DNA from: Streptomyces fulvorobeus
GTDB lineage: Bacteria; Actinomycetota; Actinomycetes; Streptomycetales; Streptomycetaceae
Length of the DNA stretch: 64,000 nucleotides
Assembly (NCBI RefSeq): GCF_013167895.1
Contig: NZ_BLWC01000001.1
Location: 5,642,001-5,706,000, forward strand
Reading direction: 5' to 3'
Made by a program: the position numbers and the translations under genes. The notes under the pieces were generated by a model. The model was given only the letters and a program-made list of their open reading frames with translations. It searched no databases and was not told the origin of the DNA. Positions 7,920 to 16,354 of this stretch are shown here, piece after piece; positions within the stretch are counted from its first letter, which is position 1, and each line of letters begins with the position of its first letter.

Positions 7920-8836
7920 CCCGCACCCCTCGGGCCCACCCCGACGCGGCGGCGGCCGGCACACTCGGCAAGGCCGCGGACGAGAACTTCCCCGTGGCCC
8001 CCTTCTTCCTGCCCCGGGCCTGGCGCGACGACCTGATGGCCGTCTACGGCTTCGCCCGCCTCGTCGACGACATCGGTGACGGCGACCTCGCTCCCGGCGG
8101 CGCCGACGCCCGCCACCTCGGCCTGGAACCGGCCCGGACCGACGACCGGCTCGCCATGCTCGATGCCTTCGAAGCCGACCTGCACCGCGTCTTCGCCACC
8201 ACGGGGGACGGCCCGCGCCACCCCCTCCTGCGCGCACTGCGCCCCACCGTGCGGCGCTGCGCGCTCGCCCCGGAACCCTTCCTCGGACTCATCGAGGCGA
8301 ACCGGCAGGACCAGAAGATCCGCCGCTACGGGACCTACGGGGAGCTCCTCGCCTACTGCGAGCTCTCCGCCAACCCCGTCGGCCGGCTCGTCCTCCAGAT
8401 CACCGGCACCGCCGGCCCCGAGCGCAACCGCCTGTCCGACGCCGTCTGCACCGCCCTGCAGATCGTCGAGCACCTCCAGGACGTCGCCGAGGACCTCGGA
8501 CGCGACCGGATCTACCTGCCGGCCGAGGACATGGCCCGCTTCCACGTCGGCGAGAGCGACCTGGCGGCGCCGTCCGCCGGCGCGGCGGTGCGCAGCCTCA
8601 TCGCCTTCGAGGCCGAACGCGCCCGCGACCTGCTGAACGAGGGCACCCCACTCGTGGGCAGCGTCCACGGCAGACTCAGGCTGCTGCTCGCCGGATTCGT
8701 CGCCGGAGGGCACGCCGCCCTCACCGCGATCGGAGCCGCCGGGTTCGACGTACTGCCCGGACCGCCCGGACCCACCAAGCCCAGCTTGCTGCGCGAAATG
8801 GGAGTCGTCTTGCGAAGAGCGCGTAGAGAGGGGTGA
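7916..8836 (+). CDS. hpnC: Hydroxysqualene synthase HpnC (squalene synthase family)
   Basis: A 306-residue all-alpha trans-isoprenyl diphosphate synthase homologue. The first Asp-rich motif is in FARLVDDIGDGD (about residue 45) and the second in HLQDVAEDLGRDRIYLP (about 190). In hopanoid clusters HpnC converts presqualene diphosphate, made by HpnD, to hydroxysqualene, which HpnE reduces to squalene. It is the first recognised gene of the operon. GTG at 7916 gives the family-like N-terminus and the end overlaps hpnD as GTGA. Two squalene-synthase-like genes in tandem are diagnostic of the HpnCDE route rather than a single Sqs enzyme. Confidence 0.92.
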   Translation: MTRTPRAHPDAAAAGTLGKAADENFPVAPFFLPRAWRDDLMAVYGFARLVDDIGDGDLAPGGADARHLGLEPARTDDRLAMLDAFEADLHRVFATTGDGPRHPLLRALRPTVRRCALAPEPFLGLIEANRQDQKIRRYGTYGELLAYCELSANPVGRLVLQITGTAGPERNRLSDAVCTALQIVEHLQDVAEDLGRDRIYLPAEDMARFHVGESDLAAPSAGAAVRSLIAFEAERARDLLNEGTPLVGSVHGRLRLLLAGFVAGGHAALTAIGAAGFDVLPGPPGPTKPSLLREMGVVLRRARREG

Positions 8837-9785
8837 GCCCGACCGTGGAGGGACAGACGACGTACATGTCGGCACCGGTACAGGCCGCATACAGTTACTG
8901 CGAGGCCGTCACCGGGCAGCAGGCCCGTAACTTCGCCTACGGCATCAGGCTGCTGCCGTACGAGAAGCGACAGGCCATGTCGGCGCTGTACGCCTTCTCC
9001 CGTCGGGTGGACGACATCGGCGACGGCGAGCTGGTACCGGAGACCAAGTGGACCCGGCTGGAAGGCACCCGGGCACTGCTCGAACGGATCAGGGCCGGTG
9101 CGGTCGACGAGGACGACACCGATCCCGTCGCCGTCGCCCTCGCCGACGCCGCCCGGCGCTTCCCCCTGCCGCTCGGCGGACTCGACGAGCTCATCGACGG
9201 CGTGCTGATGGACGTGCGCGGCGCGACGTACGAGACCTGGGACGCTCTGGCGACGTACTGCCGGTGTGTCGCGGGTGCCATCGGCCGGCTCAGCCTGGGC
9301 GTCTTCGGTACGGAACAGGGCGCACCCGGCGCCGACCGTGCCGCCGAGTACGCCGACACCCTCGGCCTCGCTCTCCAGCTCACCAACATCCTGCGCGACG
9401 TCCGCGAGGACGCCGCCAACGGCAGGACGTACCTGCCCGCCGAGGACCTGGAGAAGTTCGGCTGCTCCGCCGGATTCCACCGGGCCACCCGCCGCCAGGC
9501 TCCGACTTCGCGGGGCTGGTCCACTTCGAGGTCAGGCGCGCCCGCGCCCTGTTCGCCGAGGGGTACCGGCTGCTGCCGATGCTCGACCGCCGCAGCGGGG
9601 CGTGCGTGGCCGCGATGGCCGGGATCTACCGCCGCCTCCTGGACCGGATCGAGCGCGACCCGGAGGCCGTGCTGCGCGGCCGGGTCTCCCTGCCGGGACA
9701 CGAGAAGGCGTACGTCGCGGTGCGCGGCCTCTCCGGCCTCGACGCGCGGCACATCTCGCGCCTCACGACGAGGGGACGCGCCTGA
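8833..9785 (+). pseudogene. hpnD: Presqualene diphosphate synthase HpnD, frameshifted as sequenced
   Basis: The first about 215 residues carry squalene-synthase motifs RRVDDIGDGE and NILRDVREDAANGRTYLP. The frame then breaks at a CCC run (9488-9490). The C-terminal third (SDFAGLVHFEV to GLSGLDARHISRL) is intact in the -1 frame and runs to the stop at 9785. Restoring one C gives a full-length protein reading ...RATPPPGSDFAGL. HpnD condenses two farnesyl diphosphates to presqualene diphosphate. The start GTG at 8833 overlaps hpnC, and the stop overlaps the small ORF at 9785 as TGATG. Both halves are well conserved and codon use is normal, so a base-calling error is more likely than a dead gene. 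Confidence 0.85.
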
Positions 9786-9913
9786 TGCTCCTGGGCGGAC
9801 GTACCCCGCGGCGCGGCGGCGGCCCGGAACCGCGGGCAACCCTGCGGTGGCCCGGCGCGTCCCTGACTGCGACGATCCGGGTGGCCAAGAACCGGCGAGA
9901 GGGGGACGCATGA
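9785..9913 (+). CDS. 42-aa protein between hpnD and hpnE (DUF6380-like)
   Basis: A short Arg- and Gly-rich basic frame, MLLGG...RATLRWPGASLTATIR...REGDA. Its ATG overlaps the hpnD stop (TGATG) and its TGA overlaps the hpnE start (ATGA), so it fits between the two genes with no spare base. The core ATLRWPGASLTATIR resembles the short Streptomyces DUF6380 proteins as I remember them, and S. coelicolor also has a small ORF at this place in its cluster (SCO6761). No function is known; it may serve mainly to couple translation from hpnD to hpnE. Confidence 0.55.
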   Translation: MLLGGRTPRRGGGPEPRATLRWPGASLTATIRVAKNRREGDA

Positions 9914-11298
9914 GCGAGGAGAGCCCGCGCGCCTCCCGCGCGGTCGTCGTCGGCGGCGGCCTCGCCGGCATGACAGCGGCCCTGCGCCTCGCCGACGCCG
10001 GCGTCGGTGTGACGCTGCTCGAGGGGCGGCCCCGGCTCGGCGGACTCGCCTTCTCCTTCCGTCGGGGAGAGCTCAGCGTCGACAACGGCCAGCACGTCTA
10101 CCTGCGCTGCTGCACCGGCTACCGCTGGTTCCTCGACCGGATCGGCGGCGCCCGCCTCGCCCCGCTCCAGGACCGCCTCGACGTACCGGTGCTCGATGTG
10201 GGACGCGCCGCGGGGCCGCGCCTGGGCAGGCTGCGCCGCACCGGCCTCCCCGTACCCCTGCACCTGGCGGCCGGACTGGCCGGCTACCCGCACCTCTCCC
10301 TGGCCGAGAAGGCGGGCGTCGGACGGGCCGCGCTCGCGCTCGGCCGGCTCGACCCGGCCGACCCGGCGCTCGACGGCATCGACTTCGGGACCTGGCTCGG
10401 CCGGCACGGGCAGTCGCCCCGCGCCATCGAGGCCCTGTGGGACCTCGTCGGGGTGGCCACGCTCAACGCGACCGCGGCGAACGCCTCCATGGCGCTGGCC
10501 GCCATGGTCTTCAAGACGGGGCTGCTCTCCGAGCCCGGCGCCGCCGACATCGGCTGGGCGGCCGTGCCGCTCGGCGAACTCCACGACACGCTGGCCCGCA
10601 AGGCGCTCGACTCCGCCGGGGTACGGACCGAACTGCGCACCCGGGTCGGCTCCGTGTCCCGCACCGAGGACGATTGCTGGGCCGTCGAGACGGACAGCGA
10701 GCGGATCGAGGCGGACACCGTCGTCCTCGCCGTCCCTCAGGGCGAAACCCACGGCCTGCTGCCCGAAGGCGCACTGCACGACCCGGACCGGCTGCTGGAC
10801 ATCGGCACCGCGCCCATCCTGAACGTACACGTGGTCTACGACCGCAAGGTGCTGCGCAGGCCGTTCTTCGCCGCGCTCGGATCGCCGGTGCAATGGGTCT
10901 TCGACCGCACGGAGTCCTCCGGGCTCCAGGGAGCGGGGCAGTACCTCGCGGTGTCCCAGTCGGCGGCCCTGGACGAGATCGACCTGCCCGTCGGCGAACT
11001 GCGCCGGCGCTACCTGCCCGAGCTGGAGCGGCTCCTTCCAGCCGCACGCGGGGCGGGCGTGCGCGACTTCTTCGTCACCAGGGAACGTACCGCGACGTTC
11101 GCCCCCGCACCCGGCGTCGGCCGGCTCCGGCCGGGCACCCGTACCCGCGCACCCGGCCTCCAGCTGGCCGGCGCATGGACCGCAACCGGCTGGCCCGCGA
11201 CGATGGAGGGCGCGGTGCGCAGCGGTTTCAGCGCCGCGGACGCCGCCCTCGGCGCTCTGGGCCGCCGCCATGAACATCCGCTGCAGGAGGCGGCATGA
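9910..11298 (+). CDS. hpnE: Hydroxysqualene dehydroxylase / squalene-forming FAD oxidoreductase HpnE
   Basis: A 462-residue flavin amine-oxidase/phytoene-desaturase family protein. The N-terminal FAD-binding motif VVVGGGLAGMTAALRLADAG is followed by the GG doublet RPRLGGLAFSF. The C-terminal FAD-contact region reads GLQLAGAWTATGWPATMEGAVRSGF. HpnE removes the hydroxyl of hydroxysqualene to give squalene. ATG at 9910 follows GAGGGGG and overlaps the small upstream ORF; the stop overlaps the polyprenyl synthase start as ATGA. The reading frame is intact. Confidence 0.93.
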   Translation: MSEESPRASRAVVVGGGLAGMTAALRLADAGVGVTLLEGRPRLGGLAFSFRRGELSVDNGQHVYLRCCTGYRWFLDRIGGARLAPLQDRLDVPVLDVGRAAGPRLGRLRRTGLPVPLHLAAGLAGYPHLSLAEKAGVGRAALALGRLDPADPALDGIDFGTWLGRHGQSPRAIEALWDLVGVATLNATAANASMALAAMVFKTGLLSEPGAADIGWAAVPLGELHDTLARKALDSAGVRTELRTRVGSVSRTEDDCWAVETDSERIEADTVVLAVPQGETHGLLPEGALHDPDRLLDIGTAPILNVHVVYDRKVLRRPFFAALGSPVQWVFDRTESSGLQGAGQYLAVSQSAALDEIDLPVGELRRRYLPELERLLPAARGAGVRDFFVTRERTATFAPAPGVGRLRPGTRTRAPGLQLAGAWTATGWPATMEGAVRSGFSAADAALGALGRRHEHPLQEAA

Positions 11299-12398
11299 GC
11301 AGTGCCACCGGAACAAGAGGAGAGTCAGTGACCCCGGCGAATCCGGCTATCGACACCGTGGTGGACACCGCGGACGTCACCGCGCTTCTGGAGCGCGGAA
11401 GGGCCATGTCAGCGCCGGTGCTGCGGGCCGCCGTGGACCGGCTCGCGCCGCCCATGGACTCCGTCGCCGCCTACCACTTCGGCTGGATCGACGCCCAGGG
11501 CCGCCCCGCGGACGGCGACGGCGGCAAGGCGGTGCGCCCCGCGCTCGCCCTGCTCTCCGCCGAGGTGGCGGGAGCCCCGGCCGAGACCGGTCTGCCCGGC
11601 GCCGTGGCCGTCGAACTCGTGCACAACTTCTCGCTGCTGCACGACGACCTGATGGACGGTGACGAGCAGCGCCGCCACCGGGACACGGTGTGGAAGGTGC
11701 ACGGCCCGGCCCAGGCGATCCTGGTCGGTGACGCGCTGTTCGCGCTCGCCAACGAGATCCTCCTGGAGCTCGGCACCGTCGAGGCGGGCCGGGCGGCCCG
11801 CCGGCTGACCACCGCCACCCGCAAGCTGATCGACGGCCAGGCCCAGGACATCTCCTACGAGCACCGCGAGCGGGTCACCGTCGAGGAGTGCCTGGAGATG
11901 GAGGGCAACAAGACGGGCGCCCTGCTCGCCTGCTCCGTCTCGATCGGCGCCGTGCTCGGCGGGGCCGACGACCGTACCGCCGACACGCTGGAGGCGTACG
12001 GCTACCACCTCGGCCTCGCCTTCCAGGCCGTCGACGACCTGCTCGGCATCTGGGGCGACCCGGTGGCCACCGGCAAGCAGACCTGGAGCGATCTGCGCCA
12101 GCGCAAGAAGTCCCTGCCGGTCGTCGCCGCGCTCGCCGCGGGCGGACCGGCCTCCGAGCGCCTCGGCGAGCTCCTCGCCGCCGACGCGAAGAGCACGGAG
12201 TTCGCCAGCTTCTCCGAGGAGGAGTTCGCCGCCCGCGCGGCACTCATCGAGGAGGCGGGCGGCCGGGAGTGGACCGCGGAGGAAGCCCGTCGGCAGCACG
12301 CGGTAGCCATCGAGGCGCTGCACGGTGTCGACATGCCCGCGCAGGTACGGGCGCAGCTCACCGCGCTCGCCGACTTCGTGGTCGTGCGAAAGAGATGA
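11295..12398 (+). CDS. Polyprenyl (farnesyl/geranylgeranyl) diphosphate synthase
   Basis: A 367-residue trans-prenyltransferase. The first Asp-rich motif is LLHDDLMDGD (about residue 117) and the second VDDLLGIWGDP (about 247). It belongs to the same branch as the SCO6763-type enzyme of the S. coelicolor hopanoid cluster. It likely supplies the C15 diphosphate that HpnD uses; chain length cannot be fixed from sequence alone. ATG at 11295 overlaps the hpnE stop. A 107-bp gap separates it from shc, the widest so far in the operon, so an internal promoter there is possible though none is obvious. Confidence 0.88.
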   Translation: MSSATGTRGESVTPANPAIDTVVDTADVTALLERGRAMSAPVLRAAVDRLAPPMDSVAAYHFGWIDAQGRPADGDGGKAVRPALALLSAEVAGAPAETGLPGAVAVELVHNFSLLHDDLMDGDEQRRHRDTVWKVHGPAQAILVGDALFALANEILLELGTVEAGRAARRLTTATRKLIDGQAQDISYEHRERVTVEECLEMEGNKTGALLACSVSIGAVLGGADDRTADTLEAYGYHLGLAFQAVDDLLGIWGDPVATGKQTWSDLRQRKKSLPVVAALAAGGPASERLGELLAADAKSTEFASFSEEEFAARAALIEEAGGREWTAEEARRQHAVAIEALHGVDMPAQVRAQLTALADFVVVRKR

Positions 12399-12505
12399 CG
12401 ACCATCCGCTCCATATGACTCGCAGTCGCCGGCCGGCGCCCGTACCGGGTGCCGGCCGACGGATACCCCAGCACAGCAGAGGACCAACTGCACGAAGGGG
12501 AAGCC

Positions 12506-14505
12506 ATGACAGCGACGACAGACGGAAGCACCGGAGCCGCGGACCTCCGCGCAGCCCCGGCCGGCGAACCGACCGACACGACCACCGCCGCGGACGATGT
12601 CCTCGCCGCCGCGCGGCGGGCCGCGGAACGCTCGGTGGAGCACCTCCTCGGCAGGCAGGACGAGCAGGGCTGGTGGAAGGGCGACCTCGCCACCAACGTC
12701 ACCATGGACGCCGAGGATCTGCTGCTGCGGCAGTTCCTCGGGATTCAGGACCCCGCCACGATCGAGGCGACCGCCCGTTTCATCCGGGGCGAACAGCTCG
12801 GCGACGGCACCTGGGCGACCTTCTACGAAGGGCCGGGCGACCTCTCCGCCACCATCGAGGCGTACGTGGCCCTGCGGCTGGCCGGAGACCGGCCCCAGGA
12901 CCCGCACATGGTCCGGGCGGCGGGCTGGGTCCGCGAACAGGGCGGCATCGCCGGAGCCCGCGTCTTCACCAGGATCTGGCTCGCCCTCTTCGGCTGGTGG
13001 AAGTGGGACGATCTGCCGGAGCTGCCGCCCGAGTTGATGTTCCTCCCCCGTGGGTGCCGCTCAACATCTACGACTTCGGCTGCTGGGCGCGGCAGACCAT
13101 CGTCCCGCTCACCATCGTCTCCGCCACGCGGCCGGTCCGCCCCGCGCCCTTCGCCCTGGACGAGCTGCACACGGACCCGGCCTGCCCGAACCCGCCCAAG
13201 CCGCTGGCCCCTCCCATGAGCTGGGACGGCATCTTCCAGCGGCTGGACAAGGCGATGCACCTGTACCACAGGGTCGCGCCACGCGGGCTGCGGCGCTTCG
13301 CCATGAACCTGGCGGCCCGGTGGATCATCGAGCGTCAGGAGAACGACGGCTGCTGGGGCGGCATCCAGCCGCCCGCCGTGTACTCGGTGATCGCCCTGCA
13401 TCTGCTCGGCTACGACCTCGGCCATCCGGTGATGCGGGCCGGGCTCGCCTCGCTCGACCGGTTCACCGTGTGGCGCGAGGACGGCGCCCGCATGGTCGAG
13501 GCGTGCCAGTCCCCGGTATGGGACACCTGTCTGGCGACGATCGCACTCGCCGACGCGGGACTCAGCCCCGACCACCCCGCCCTGGTGAAGGCCGCCGACT
13601 GGATGCTCGGCGAGGAGATCGTCCGGCCCGGTGACTGGTCGGTACGCAGGCCCCGACTGGCCCCGGGTGGCTGGGCGTTCGAGTTCCACAACGACAACTA
13701 CCCCGATATCGACGACACCGCGGAGGTCGTCCTCGCCCTGCGCAGGATCCGCCATCCCGACCCGGTGCGCGTCGAGGCCGCCATCGAGCGGGGTGTGCGC
13801 TGGAATCTGGGTATGCAGTCGCGCAACGGGGCCTGGGCCGCCTTCGACGCGGACAACACCAGCCCGTTCCCCAACCGGCTGCCGTTCTGCGACTTCGGCG
13901 AGGTAGTCGACCCGCCGTCCGCCGACGTCACCGGGCACGTCGTGGAGATGCTGGCCTTCGAAGGCATGTCCCGTCATCCCGGCACCCGGCGGGGAGTCGA
14001 GTGGCTCCTCGCCGAACAGGAGGCGAGCGGAGCCTGGTTCGGGCGCTGGGGCGTCAACTACATCTATGGGACAGGGTCCGTGGTACCCGCGCTGGTCGCC
14101 GCGGGAATCCCGGCCCACCACCCCTCGGTCCGCCGCGCCGTGAGCTGGCTGGAGTCCGTACAGAACGACGACGGGGGCTGGGGCGAGGATCTGCGCTCGT
14201 ACCAGGAGGAGAAGTGGATCGGGCACGGCCCCTCGACCGCGTCCCAGACGGCCTGGGCGCTCCTCGCGCTGCTCTCCGCCGGAGAGCGTGAGAGCAGGGC
14301 GGTGCGGCGGGGTGTGACCTGGCTGGCCGGGGCGCAGCAGCCGGACGGCTCCTGGGACGAGCCGTACTTCACCGGGACCGGGTTCCCCTGGGACTTCTCC
14401 ATCAACTACCACCTCTACCGGCAGGTCTTCCCGCTCACCGCGCTCGGCAGATACGTGTACGGCGACCCCTTCGCCGACCGCGCCCTCTTCCGCAAGGGGG
14501 CCTGA
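12506..14505 (+). pseudogene. shc: Squalene-hopene cyclase, frameshifted as sequenced
   Basis: The N-terminal 180 residues run from ATG 12506 (behind GAAGGGGAAG) to ELPPELMFLP, then the frame breaks in a C run at 13045-13049. The remaining about 485 residues are open in the -1 frame to TGA at 14505. Adding one C restores ...LPPWVPLNIYDFGCWARQT and a cyclase of about 666 residues, the family norm. The catalytic DxDDTA motif is intact as DIDDTA (about 13710) and several QW repeats are visible (for example ENDGCWGG, NDDGGWGED, QPDGSWDE). The enzyme cyclises squalene to hopene at the membrane. The loss of one base in a homopolymer suggests a sequencing artefact. The stop overlaps the next start as TGATG. 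Confidence 0.9.
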
Positions 14506-15161
14506 TGGGGGGACCTGCGTCCGGGCCGCCAGGCCCCGCGTACCCGCTCCTGATCGCCTGCGCGCTCTCCATCGAGCACCTCGCACTGCGCAGCGGCAGG
14601 GGCGGCGGGGCCGCCGGGCCGGTGACCGTCATCAGGACGGGAATGGGCCCCAGGGCCGCCGAGGCGGCCGTCACGCGCGCCCTGGCCCTGGAGCGGACCG
14701 AGGGCGCCGCGGTCATCGCCTCCGGCTTCTGCGCGGGTCTCGCCCCCGGGATGCGCCCCGGCGACCTCGTCGTCGCACAGGAGACCCGGGACGCCGGCGG
14801 CCGGTCCGCCTGCACCGGCACGGACGTCCTCGCCGAAGCCCTCGCCAGGGCGGTGCCGGGCCGAACCGTCCACACCGGTCCGCTGACCGGGTCCGGCCAC
14901 GTCGTGCGCGGACCCGAGCGCGCGGAGCTGAGCGCCACCGGTGCCATCGCGGTGGACATGGAGTCAGCGGCCACGCTGCGTACCGCCCTGCTGGCGGGGG
15001 CACGTCCGGTTGCGGCCGTACGGGTGGTCGTGGACGCCCCGGAGCACGAGCTCGTCCGCATCGGCACGCTGCGCGGTGGAATATCGGCTTTCCGTGTTCT
15101 CCGTGCCGTGCTGCCGGCTTTCCATGAATGGCACCGATCTTTGCTGCTCCCCAGGAGGTGA
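14505..15161 (+). CDS. hpnG: HpnG-type nucleoside phosphorylase (adenosylhopane to ribosylhopane)
   Basis: A 218-residue purine-nucleoside-phosphorylase-fold protein. VIASGFCAGLAPGMRPGDLVVAQE matches the phosphate/substrate loop, and AVDMESAATLRTALLAG carries the conserved ME pair that binds ribose in this superfamily. In hopanoid clusters HpnG releases adenine from adenosylhopane, giving ribosylhopane. The ATG overlaps the shc stop (TGATG), and hpnH follows after 6 bp behind AGGAGGTGAG, the strongest ribosome site in the operon. Confidence 0.85.
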   Translation: MGGPASGPPGPAYPLLIACALSIEHLALRSGRGGGAAGPVTVIRTGMGPRAAEAAVTRALALERTEGAAVIASGFCAGLAPGMRPGDLVVAQETRDAGGRSACTGTDVLAEALARAVPGRTVHTGPLTGSGHVVRGPERAELSATGAIAVDMESAATLRTALLAGARPVAAVRVVVDAPEHELVRIGTLRGGISAFRVLRAVLPAFHEWHRSLLLPRR

Positions 15162-15167
15162 GCCCAG

Positions 15168-16187
15168 ATGGCCATGCCGCTCCGTCAGTCCATCAAGGTC
15201 GCGACGTATCTCATCGAGCAAAAGCTTCGGAAGCGGGATAAATTTCCGTTGATCGTTGAGCTGGAACCCCTGTTCGCCTGCAATCTGGCGTGCGAGGGCT
15301 GCGGGAAGATCCAGCATCCGGCGGGCGTCCTCAAACAGCGCATGCCGGTGGCCCAGGCGGTGGGCGCGGTGCTCGAAGCCGGTGCCCCGATGGTGTCCAT
15401 CGCCGGCGGCGAGCCGCTGATGCACCCTCAGATCGACGAGATCGTGCGGCAGTTGGTGGCGAGGAAAAAGTACGTCTTCCTCTGCACCAACGCGATGCTG
15501 ATGCGTAAGAAGCTCGACAAGTTCACCCCCTCGCCCTACTTCGCGTTCGCGGTGCACATCGACGGGCTGCGCGAGCGGCACGACGAGTCGGTAGCCAAGG
15601 AAGGCGTCTTCGACGAGGCGGTGGCGGCGATGAAGGAAGCCAAGCGCCGCGGCTTCCGGGTCACCACGAACTCGACCTTCTTCAACACCGACACCCCGCA
15701 GACCGTCATCGAGGTCCTCGACTTCCTCAACGACGACCTCAAGGTCGACGAGATGATGATCTCGCCCGCCTACGCCTACGAGAAGGCCCCCGACCAGGAG
15801 CACTTCCTCGGGGTCGAGCAGACCCGGGAGCTCTTCAAGAAGGCGTTCGCGGGGGGCAACAGGGCCCGCTGGCGGCTCAACCACTCGCCGCTCTTCCTGG
15901 ACTTCCTGGAAGGCAGGGCCGACTTCCCCTGCACGGCGTGGGCGATCCCCAACTACTCGCTCTTCGGCTGGCAGCGGCCCTGCTACCTGATGAGCGACGG
16001 ATACGTGCCGACGTACCGGGAACTCGTGGACGACACCGACTGGGACACCTACGGACGGGGCAAGGACCCGCGCTGCGCCAACTGCATGGCGCACTGCGGA
16101 TACGAGCCCACCGCCGTCCTCGCCACCATGGGGTCGCTGAAGGAGTCGCTGCGCGCCGCACGGGAGACCATCGGCGGGAACAGATGA
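15168..16187 (+). CDS. hpnH: Adenosyl-hopene transferase HpnH (radical SAM)
   Basis: A 339-residue radical SAM enzyme with the 4Fe-4S motif CNLACEGC (CxxxCxxC, about residue 41) and the glycine-rich SAM-binding SIAGGEPLM. Further Cys residues lie near the C-terminus (CANCMAHCGYEP), as in HpnH. It adds a 5'-deoxyadenosyl group to hopene to form adenosylhopane, the first step of side-chain building. N-terminal residues MAMPLRQSIKVATYLIEQKL match the family and the AGGAGG ribosome site fixes the ATG. Directly downstream, where ispG and dxs sit in the S. coelicolor cluster, there is only a 167-bp remnant. Confidence 0.94.
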   Translation: MAMPLRQSIKVATYLIEQKLRKRDKFPLIVELEPLFACNLACEGCGKIQHPAGVLKQRMPVAQAVGAVLEAGAPMVSIAGGEPLMHPQIDEIVRQLVARKKYVFLCTNAMLMRKKLDKFTPSPYFAFAVHIDGLRERHDESVAKEGVFDEAVAAMKEAKRRGFRVTTNSTFFNTDTPQTVIEVLDFLNDDLKVDEMMISPAYAYEKAPDQEHFLGVEQTRELFKKAFAGGNRARWRLNHSPLFLDFLEGRADFPCTAWAIPNYSLFGWQRPCYLMSDGYVPTYRELVDDTDWDTYGRGKDPRCANCMAHCGYEPTAVLATMGSLKESLRAARETIGGNR

Positions 16188-16191
16188 CGGC

Positions 16192-16352
16192 ATGACCTCC
16201 GTAGGGCCGGTCGGCCCCGGGACGTTCTTGATCCAGGCGGTGTCCAGGACAGGCGGTCACCTCGGGCCCAAGTGGAGATCGCCGGACGGATCAGCGCCGC
16301 CCTCGCCGCCCGGCGGGTGAAGGCACAGCAGCCGGTACCGAAGGAGAGCGGG
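16192..16352 (+). pseudogene. Relic of dxs (possibly joined to the start of ispG)
   Basis: ATG at 16192 opens 42 codons. Residues 11-27, GTFLIQAVSRTGGHLGP, match the conserved N-terminal segment of 1-deoxy-D-xylulose-5-phosphate synthase (FLxxxVxRTGGHLGPNLG). After this the sequence shifts frame, and a second frame reads VEIAGRISAALAAR...KESGA, ending in TGA just before hpnO, which looks like the DXS C-terminus. The first codons (MTSV) could be the start of ispG. In S. coelicolor ispG and dxs lie exactly here, so large deletions seem to have left the two ends of dxs. The match to DXS is seen directly; the deletion history is inferred. Confidence 0.6.
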
Positions 16353-16354
16353 GC

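Noticed and set aside
8833..11298. Single 821-residue HpnD-HpnE fusion protein
   Set aside because: The middle of this frame is nonsense; it only appears because a lost base throws hpnD into the frame of hpnE. hpnE has its own ATG at 9910 with a ribosome site.
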